DNA of 64,000 nucleotides from Selaginella moellendorffii (taxonomy: Eukaryota; Streptophyta; Lycopodiopsida; Selaginellales; Selaginellaceae): NCBI RefSeq assembly GCF_000143415.4, contig NW_003314281.1:242417-306416 (forward strand). Reading direction: 5' to 3'. Below are positions 55,862-64,000 of the stretch, piece after piece (position 1 is the stretch's first letter; each line of letters opens with the position of its first letter). The translations under genes and the position numbers were made by a program. The notes below the pieces were generated by a model that saw only the letters and a list, made by a program, of their open reading frames with translations, had not been told where the DNA came from and made no database searches.

Positions 55862-57189
55862 ATTCCCTTGTCGGCAACGGCTGGAAAGTGTTTGAGTTGA
55901 TAGTGCATCTGTGTTAGACAAAAAGGTTATTATAACTCATTTAAGTTGGTGCATTTCTCACATAGTGTACTTTTTCTGGAGTTGTTTCCTAAGCAGTGGT
56001 CTAAACTCGAGTATGCATCGACAAGGACGTCAATCTTCCCTAGGGGGGAAGAATGTCGCGAATGTGACTCTGGGTATTGAAAGTTATCTATTAGTCAATC
56101 CTTACGGACACTCTTTCCTTACTGCCACAATGGCAAAAGGTTGGTATTGCTAAACCCTTTATTAGTCCCTCTTGTTCAAATGTTAGTAAACTAGATTTTG
56201 CATCTATACTTGGCTAGATGACCATAAGGACGGAATTCCTAAGTGTATATTTAACCAAGCATACTTGGTCTGGCTTTTTAGTTCTTTTTTGCTCTGTCTT
56301 GCATTGGTTTGACAAGAACCCTCACATATTGAGACTAGTTCCTCAATATCGCTGGAAGCTTACCGTATCTACTAAACACCCTCGTTATCATGCCCTTTAT
56401 ATTAGTCTCATTTTGGTCCCAAATGCTATTTATGAAAAGTGTCTAGATTTGCTCATTTGGCATATTTACAGAATGTAGAGATTGTCTTGAACACAATGGT
56501 GTTTATCCCGTGTCCAAATTCGCAATCTAGGGACATTCCATATTTAGTAAGTTTCGAGTTTGTCCCAGAGACTAACTCCTAATACTAAGAGAGGCTTAAG
56601 GTGAAAGCCCAAAGCATGTGTTTCTCGGGGGGGGGGGGGGGGATATAGGGAGTTCCAAATGTATAGTAGGGATAGTGGGTAAGTCGGGTATGACTGACCA
56701 ATCTGAGGCATAGTTTAGCTTCTGTTTGTGTGCTTGTCCTTGTTCTGTATCCGGCTTGGGTCTAAACCCAAGTTCCATTCCATGCTAGCTGGTGGAGTAC
56801 CCATATCCTCACGTTAGGCCATCAGTATGCTAAAATAGCACCAGACTCTATTTGGCTCCGTTTTGTGTGCTAGTTCTAGCATTGGAATACTGGATACTCT
56901 AGGATTATTCCAAGTTATTCTGTGCTTTTGTCTCTTCGCTCCTTAGGTTGTACGCTCAAGAGTCACTCTATGCTCTAGTTCCTTCACTCCTTGGCTCCAT
57001 ACTTGGGAGTTTGGCACTGTTCTTTTGTTCAGTGGCCCAAGGCCCTAAAACTTGAGTTCTGCACCATTATACTTTGGACACATGGCATGTGGCATGTGAC
57101 ACGTGGAATATAGAGGGTCTAGGTTCCGCGTCATGGTTATTCTATGGTAGAACACCATAGGATAAAGGGTAAAAACCATGTATGCTATA
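55862..57189 (+). mobile_element. old family C element, right part with 3' LTR
   Basis: 55862-56053 is collinear with 49568-49776 of the young C element, including the polypurine tract. 56054-57189 is the matching LTR (about 1,136 bp, TGTCGCGAATGTGAC...GCTATA) with many substitutions and a long G run near 56627-56641. It is probably the other end of the element whose left part ends at 31056. Confidence 0.75.
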
Positions 57190-58447
57190 ATAATAATCCC
57201 GCATTTATGGTTGAGGCATTTCACATTTTAATGTCTCAATAATGGATATACCATACTTTCATAAGTTCTTATCATCCATTAATAAATGGTATGGTGGAAT
57301 AGCTTGTTTGGACTTTTAAAGGGATGATTACAAAGTATTTGCCATTTCTTTAGTATGTATATGTCACAAGGGTATAGAGTTCTGTTGGTGCTTCATTATG
57401 TAAACTTCTATATAGTTATAATCTAATACTACCAATAGAGTTAAGTTTACCTTCACGATTATCATAAGCTACCAATACTAGGTTCTGTATTTAACGAGCA
57501 TTATTCCACTTGTCTAAGTAGAGTCTATTAAACACTTGAGCCATGCATAAGTGGGACAACAACAATACTACAACTCCCATCATTATCCATTTGCAAAGTA
57601 TAAAATGGATGCTTGGTGTTAGTCTATTTTCCCAATTTATAGTCCCAATCTAAAGGGCTCCTTATGCAATGGAAAGGACTATATTGGGTGTTGTAACAAG
57701 TTAGATCACAAGTTTATAAGGTTTGGCATGGTCCAAATTGAAACCAATTTAACAGCCACTAATATGCCACTATGCTAATATAAGTATATGGCATCTTAGC
57801 CATACACTTAGACCTCACATCATTGACATTCAACAATCTAATCATCCAGAAATTATGCATATATAGTGGCTAAAATGTTTCGTATAAAAAGGTCAAGAAC
57901 AACTAACACCACTTGCAAATCCACCAATGCCTTTTCTTGATATTCCTCCAAATTTGCTTTTTGAGAGGAGGGGACCTTTTGCCTCTTAGGACCATTTGTC
58001 CATGTGATGAGAATACCAACTCATCCTCTAAGTACATCCCCAACTCCTTGGGTTGTTCCAGCATTTATCAAGGGTAACCTCAGCTACCATTTCGAGGACT
58101 TGTGTCCTCTCCTATATTTGACCTCCCATGGTCATCAATTCCGGTCTCAAAGTTATGAGCACCGGCCTCAACTATATGAGGGTAATCTTGTGACTCCTTT
58201 ATTATTTTGGAGTCTACATCTTTCCCGTGATCCCAATTATAGTTGTTTACCACAACTACATTAGCCCGTTTGCTGCGTCAAACGCTCATCTAGATCACAT
58301 CCTCAGCTCTCTGAGGAAACCTTATATTGTTCCCAAGATCCCAAAGTCGTTCTATTATTGGCCCTCACTCTTATATATAAGTGGGTTATTAGATTAATTC
58401 ATTTGTGCATTTCTATATTTCATTTCCATATTTTATGCACTCACAAA
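57190..58447 (+). mobile_element. degenerate gypsy family D element, 3' part
   Basis: At about 57275-57345 a frame reads SYHPLINGMVE-stop-LVWTFKGMITKYL, an eroded integrase motif (the YHPxxxGxxE of Ty3/gypsy elements, with the catalytic Glu still present). 57420-57960 is similar to 62380-62850. 58374-58447 resembles the end of the family D LTR (TATATAAG...CACTCACA). No intact frame remains. Confidence 0.6.
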
Positions 58448-59594
58448 GTGAAATTTGTAAATTATTATAGTTATAGACAAGATAAATATACCAAATAAAA
58501 ATATATCAAAAACTGAAAATAACTCCTTTGATTGCTAGAAAATCCTTTTTATATATCCAACTATACACAATTGCTATTTCATAGAGGGACTATAGTGATG
58601 AGTATTTTAGTGGTACTTTATTTACATCTCAAATGGAACAAATTGAATGGAATAACATGAAATAGAACAAAGTGATGGAATAGGTGTTTGTGATGTTTAT
58701 GGCTTTTGGCTAAGTGCTTGGATTATCCTTTCATTATCTAAGTTTAGATATGGTTAAGGATAAGTGATCTTAAGCCACATATAAACTCTCTTGCCATTGC
58801 TAGGCTCAATTCTAGATTGAAAACCCTTCAAAAGTGATGAAGACAGAAATCTTTTTCTTCTTGGAGATTCTCCACAAAATGAAATTAAACTCAATAATAA
58901 TAAAGTTGTCACTGGTATCAATGCTTTTATAGAAAGAATATGATCTAACTGTTGAAAATAACTAGAATAAGAGGTGTTGACCAAACTTGATTAATTGTAG
59001 CATCTTTGGTGTGGAAATCCACACTATTTCCATAAACAACATCCAAGGACACAATGGTGATCTGGCTGCTAGAGGCATCTAATTTCTTGAGCATTGCAAA
59101 AAAGTGTGGTGAATGAAGAAACCGTTGCTTGGCAGCCATGTTGCACCAAGGTGAGCTATCTTCTTTAATATATTATTTTGTTTGACCCAAAAACAACAGA
59201 AATAAAGGTTATTTTGAGAATATTCTTTTAAACCATAATTTCAAAGTATAAAGGTCAAAGGTTAAAAAGAGATTTACAGCTGTACAAAGATTTTTACCTT
59301 GGGAAAATTGGGGTACACCAAACATCATAGAGATCTAGGTGGGATGCTTTATGTCAACACATGTACCACCTATCTAGATACCCAGATAACTTGTATGCAG
59401 TAGAGCCTGATTTGTATTAATGACTAAGGTGTGTTTTCCCCCATGTAGCTTAGTCAGGCACTTGATTTTGAGAATATTCTTTCTTAATCTAGGTAACTAC
59501 CATTTAATCCAATAGTTCTGCTAATTTATTTGAACCAATATTAGATGAAAAGTTTAGATTTTATACTTTCTAAACAAATATACCGAGATTCTTG

Positions 59595-59632
<38 letters not shown>

Positions 59633-59822
59633 AAGTTTAAGATCATTAGCATAGCAAAAGTAGAGGACCTGGCCATGGTCGTTGTCTCAATCAATCCAGT
59701 AGCTGCTGAAGATCATGCCACTATAGGATCAAAATATGAGATCACATAAATCAGAATATTTGGGTTTGAAAAAAAGTCTTGATTAGTTGTACCTTAGATG
59801 TTTGACTTAATGCAGTACAGAT
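58448..59822. other. AT-rich stretch without recognised gene
   Basis: Two minus-strand frames (58754-58984, 59139-58945) resemble no family I know. An ATT trinucleotide run lies at about 59597-59631. A TATA box (TATAAAAG, 59823-59830) at its right edge belongs to the next gene. Confidence 0.5.
59597..59631. repeat. (ATT)n microsatellite
   Basis: About eleven uninterrupted ATT units in AT-rich DNA, roughly 230 bp upstream of the secreted proline-rich protein gene. Confidence 0.9.
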
Positions 59823-59862
59823 TATAAAAGGGCATTATTTTACCTCATATTACCATGTAAGT

Positions 59863-60759
59863 ATGGAAAGCAAAACATTTCTCTATTTAATTTTATTACT
59901 TGCAGTCATTCTGAAAAATGAAAATTTTTGTGCTGCCACTACAAGTATCNNNNNNNNNNNNNNNNNNNNNNNNNNNNNNNNNNNNNNNNNNNNNNNNNNN
60001 NNNNNNNNNNNNNNNNNNNNNNNNNNNNNNNNNNNNNNNNNNNNNNNNNGTAGAAGGCTATGTTTATTGCACTAATTGTGGTTCACTTTCTCAGAGTGGC
60101 ATCTTCAGTAAGAAAAATGATCTATCTTCTGTATTTTTCTAATCTTGTTAAATCTTTCAGATGCCAAGGTAAACCTGATTTGTCCAAGAGACAGTGATTC
60201 ATCATTTACAAATAGTAGAGGATACTTTAATATCTTTGAATTAGTGAAGACTGGAACAGATATTGGGAGTTGCCAAGTGAGTGTGGATACAAGTAGAGCA
60301 CCACGAGGGTGTTCTTTCTTAACAGACATAAATGGTGGATCAAGTGGCCAATCCTTAAGAACATGCATCAATAATGGAAATAATAAGTTCACTTGTGGAC
60401 CATATTATTTTACTCCAAATGCTTGTTCACCTCCACCACCACCAAGTCCTCCACCACCACCACCACCTAGAAGACCACCCCCACCACGACCAAGAACTCC
60501 TCTACCACCACGACCACCACAACCACCACCAAAAACTCCTCCACCGCCACCACCTAGAACACAACCACCACCACCTACACCACCACTATCACCAACACCA
60601 ACACCTTCACTTTCACCAATACCACCACCACTTTCACCAACACCACCACCACTAGCACCACCCCTATTGTCACCACCAGCACCAACACCTCCAGCATTGG
60701 CACCAGAATCACCAGCATCAGCACCAGGCCCAACTCCTACACCATCATCATTGCTATAA
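59863..60759 (+). CDS. secreted Ole e 1-like, proline-rich (extensin-like) protein; interrupted by assembly gap
   Basis: Likely a cell-wall protein. A signal peptide (KTFLYLILLLAVILKNENFCAA) precedes the gap. After it comes a domain of the Ole e 1/extensin family: VEGYVYCTNCG, then across a 53-bp intron (60108-60160, phase 1) NAKVNLICP, GYFNIFEL, SCQVSV and CSFLTDINGGSSGQSL. The last 120 or so residues are Pro-rich with PPPP blocks and SPTP/APxSP motifs suited to hydroxylation and O-glycosylation. A TATA box lies at 59823-59830. Proline codons are almost all CCA or CCT, unlike the GC-richer genes of 1-17 kb. The Ole e 1 label is a fold-family name. The gap (59950-60049) may hide part of the domain or an intron. 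Confidence 0.8.
59950..60049. other. assembly gap (100 N)
   Basis: Exactly 100 unknown bases, probably a placeholder of arbitrary length. Sequences on either side fit one gene, so the gap is likely short. Confidence 0.98.
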
Positions 60760-61000
60760 GTTCATAAACAATTTAACAAAATAAAGACACGAAGCCCTTA
60801 AGTTCCACTCATTTCCGTACAATGTAGTAACTCATATGTTTGTTTTCATATAAAGTTTAGAGCAGAGTTTTCTATGCAAAGTTTAGACAAGAGAAATTAA
60901 GAGTTCTAATGAATGAAATGAAGAAAAATCTTACCTTCATTCTTTCTCTCAAGTTCATCACCACATCCTACAGTACAAGCAGGACAGCAAAGAATTGCCA

Positions 61001-61031
61001 CTCTCCTATCATCACATATATGATAGGAGAG
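61001..61031. other. perfect 12-bp inverted repeat
   Basis: CTCTCCTATCAT (61001-61012) and ATGATAGGAGAG (61020-61031) flank a 7-nt loop, about 240 bp downstream of the proline-rich protein gene. There is no T-run, so it is not a bacterial-type terminator. Function unknown. Confidence 0.85.
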
Positions 61032-61468
61032 CACATCACTCAACCCACCACAGTAAGGTAATATGATTATTTATGGTGCTTAAGAAAGTCTATAACTGTA
61101 AACGTTTTTATAATTTATAAATATCCAGAAGATGGCTGTTTAAATTTTTTATAAATTATAAATATATTTATACTTGATTAATCTAAATTTATAACATACG
61201 TTAGATGGTATAGTAACATATTTTACCCTATACATTTGCTTAAATAAACCAAATTGTTTTTACTAAGTTTTTATAATCACTCATAAGTGTGTTAAAAAGG
61301 GGTTTAGGACTGATCACTTTACATGCTATAGGTAAAGGGATCGGCACTCTCACCTCTGTGATTTTATAGAATTATATATTGTGATGATTTTGAATTGCTA
61401 GTTAGTCTTGTTTGTTGTCTAGAAAAACTTGTCCATAAAATATTTTCCTTAAGTACCCTCTCTCTTTT

Positions 61469-61660
61469 ATATATATATATATATATATATGTGTGAGGGC
61501 CAAGTGTATGGTTATGATGCCGTATACTAATATTAGCATAGTGGGATTTTGATAGCCGTCGGATTGGTTTCAATTTGGACCACTCGCTCCTGTATATAAG
61601 CTAGGGTTTTTGGGCTAATTGATATGCACATTTTTGTATTCCCTTTCCATATTCCAAGCA

Positions 61661-61701
<41 letters not shown>
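61469..61701 (+). mobile_element. solo family D LTR inside a TA microsatellite
   Basis: An LTR of about 170 bp (61492-61665, TGTGAGGGCC...CAAGCACT) is flanked on the left by an AT run (61469-61491) and on the right by a TA run (to 61701). It matches the LTR at 62851-63021, including the TATATAAGCTA promoter segment and the downstream CATTTTTGTATT stretch. Its last bases are merged with the microsatellite. Confidence 0.7.
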
Positions 61702-61708
<7 letters not shown>

Positions 61709-62379
61709 ATGTATACATAAACAACAAATGCCAAAAAATTATACACATTATATGAAGAAGAAGATGTAGTTATTTTAAGGCAATTTACTAAAGTATATTT
61801 ATTGTTAAAATATATTATATTCAATTAATTTAGTAAATAAAATATAAATTATTTAATATAATACATTTATAGTTTAATTAGTATTAATTATATAAATTTA
61901 CCTTATTAATTCACTGATATAATTCAAGTTTATATTTATTTAATAAAAATGATATTTTAAATAATTTTAAGCAGCATCAAATAAACACATCATTTTATAA
62001 ATTTATATTTTTGAGAAGTAAAGCTAGACTATTAATCTAATATATTATTTAAAAAAGAGAAACTAAGAAAAAAACTGCAATAAGAGATTAAAAACTATTT
62101 TTGATTTATTGTATTCAAATAGTTTTTTAAGTTTTATATTATGATTTGTGGCTGAAATTTTAATCTTTAATAACTAATTAAAGAGAAATAAACATAGAAA
62201 GTAGAGCTTTTATAATAAATATAACTTTGAAAGTAAATTTTTTTATTTACATATAAAGTTTTTTTAAGTTATCCTTAATGAGATATTTTGAAGTGTTTTT
62301 ATTAAATATATACTAACTACTTTATCATTTTCTAATATATTTAATTTAAAAAATTTACAATAAAATTTTGATCTATTAC
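61702..62379. other. very AT-rich stretch without features
   Basis: About 680 bp of nearly pure A/T, with no gene, repeat unit or RNA gene that I can recognise. Confidence 0.6.
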
Positions 62380-63021
62380 TGTAATCCAATATTATTGATA
62401 GAGTTGAGTTTACCTTCATAATTATGACAAATTGCCAATGCTAAGTCTTGGGATCAATATTTAACTAGCATTCTTCCACTTGTGGGACAATAATAGCACA
62501 ACTCCCATCATCATTCATTTGTAATGTATAAAATGGACAATTTGATATTAATCCATTTTCCCAATTTTACAGTATATAATTTATTTAAGCAGCTTCTTGT
62601 TCAGTGGCAGGGACCATATCATGTGTTATAGCAAGTTGAACCATAAGTTATGAGATTTAGCATGACATTCAACAAATTAATCCTCCAAAAATTGTGCATG
62701 TGCAAAGTTAAAACACTTTATACAAAGGGATAAAAAACAATTAATATCAACTATAGATTCAATAGTGCCTCCTTCTGATGTTCTTCTAGATCCCAACTTG
62801 TCAACCAAAGAACCTTGACTACTTTCCATCCTCCTGAGAGGAGGGGATGTTGTGAGGTCTAAATGTATGGTTACGATATCGTATACTAATATTAATGGAA
62901 CTTTTGATAACTATCAGATTGGTTTTAATTTGGACCACTCACTTCTATATATAAGCTAAGGCTTTTCGGCTAATTCATATACACATTTTTGTATTACATT
63001 TCCATATCCCATGCACTCACA
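62380..63021 (+). mobile_element. family D element 3' end with LTR
   Basis: 62380-62850 parallels 57420-57960 (decayed pol 3' region). It ends in a purine tract (GAGAGGAGGGGATG) followed by an LTR, 62851-63021, 171 bp, with inverted ends TGTGAG...CTCACA and a TATATAAG box. Upstream domains are lost or unrecognisable. Confidence 0.65.
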
Positions 63022-63795
63022 ACTCACTAATATATTAATAAGAATTTGGATAAAGAATTGTACTAAAGTGCATAATACTTTATTTCACTTTCCATTTTAA
63101 GCCTCTAAAATTGCTTGTATAGAAATTACTATTCTTTCCATATAACCTCTTTGAAAGCTAGTGAATATCATGGATTTATAGCAAATTTCCTCATATGACT
63201 CAAATATATCTTGTAAAAGTTTATGTCACATTATGCTTTGTCATATCCAACAGAATGCTTTATTACAAGAATTAGAAAAAATTTCCATCACAATTGAAAT
63301 CATCTTTTACATAAGGCTTCTTTATGAGTAATATAATGAACACCAATTAAACATGGATTCTTTTGATGTATTTATTTTAAAACTCTACATTGTGCCCAAA
63401 TATAGACTACATCCATCAATAGCAAGTGCTAGATCTAGGTTCAAGCCAATTACAACTTTTAAGGCTGTAAATATAAAATCATTCCTTAGTCTAATAGGTA
63501 TACTTAGATGAATGTAAACTTTAAAACACATCAAAAATCTAGTAAAGTGTTTTTTAGTGCTTTCATTGCACACGATAGAATAAACCAGGATTGTACTCTT
63601 GAGTTCTTGGATTATATGGCACTGATGATTTTGCTCACCTATGCCTCCATCCACTTTCTTGGTAATTATCTTGATGTAGCTCAAGACCTACAAATGGTAT
63701 TTTGTTGTTTCCTCATCTTCTACTAGTTGCATTGGCTCGTCGATTAGCTGCTTGCCTCTTCCTTTAATGTGTTGAGCTAGCTCCTCTATGAAGCT
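63022..63795. other. AT-rich stretch without recognised gene
   Basis: Contains two opposed frames of 99 and 72 codons (63385-63726) with no family resemblance. Nothing else is apparent. Confidence 0.45.
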
Positions 63796-63954
63796 TCAGA
63801 CTACTAGCTTTCTCAGCTGATTTGCGGCCTTGTGAATGAAGGTGCAGCTAACCTTGACTTTGTAGTGTTGCTGCAGCATTTGCTGTTGTTGTGGTTGCCT
63901 CATCTCGCTATATTGATTGGCTGAGAGTGTGTCACTATCAGATGCATAGGTGGA
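63796..63954 (-). other. coding-like Gln-rich fragment at window edge
   Basis: Reads SDSDTLSANQYSEMRQPQQQQ, then MLQQHYKVKVSC and AANQLRKLVV before a TGA at 63798-63796. Upstream it is closed by a TAG at 63957. The region is less AT-rich than its surroundings. It may be a piece of a decayed gene or gag. I do not recognise it. Confidence 0.25.
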
Positions 63955-64000
63955 CTAAAGAAGACTAAGCCCGTACTCCTCCTAGACTTTCTTTTGTAGC

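Noticed and set aside
60374-60655. Histidine-rich open frame
   Set aside because: Alternative frame of the CCA/CAC-rich proline repeats of the secreted protein.
1-64000. tRNA, rRNA or other structural RNA genes
   Set aside because: I looked for tRNA A/B box patterns and rRNA motifs. The only tRNA-like matches are the primer-binding sites TGGTATCAGAGG of the LTR elements.

Overview
The window looks like nuclear DNA of a land plant, most probably a lycophyte close to Selaginella. This is an inference from three things: compact genes with many introns of about 45-70 bp, land-plant gene families, and chromodomain Ty3/gypsy elements of a kind not typical of seed plants. There is one 100-N assembly gap (59950-60049).

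Region 1 (1-17007) is a gene island with intergenic spaces mostly under 300 bp. In order it holds: the 3' end of an unidentified gene; a GT47 exostosin-type glycosyltransferase; an isochorismatase-family hydrolase; a calmodulin-like EF-hand protein; a long many-exon Patched-like RND membrane protein; a double zinc-finger protein of the KANSL2/INO80D type; a protein kinase; a small probably mitochondrial protein; a GPR107/108-type seven-TM protein; and ORC5. Most lie on the minus strand. They are housekeeping genes with no evident joint pathway.

Region 2 (17036 to about 27475) is AT-rich and gene-poor. It contains degenerate, partly scrambled copies of a non-coding LTR-element family (here family C), copies of a TRIM miniature element, and a broken PPR-protein fragment.

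Region 3 (27476-57189) is a nested retrotransposon cluster. An old family C element (left part 27476-31056, right part 55862-57189) is interrupted by a 394-bp TRIM, a Ty3/gypsy element A with premature stops, several rearranged pieces of a chromodomain gypsy family B, and a very young, non-coding 7.3-kb C element inserted into one B copy. Family B carries the most striking biology. Its primer-binding site is a perfect 15-nt complement of the predicted 5' end of its own transcript (Tf1/sushi-style self-priming). Its gag and pol are joined by a canonical -1 frameshift signal (GGGAAAC, 6-nt spacer, 9-bp stem).

Region 4 (57190-64000) is AT-rich again. It has remnants of a further gypsy family D with short LTRs, microsatellites, and one gene for a secreted Ole e 1-like, proline-rich protein that spans the assembly gap.
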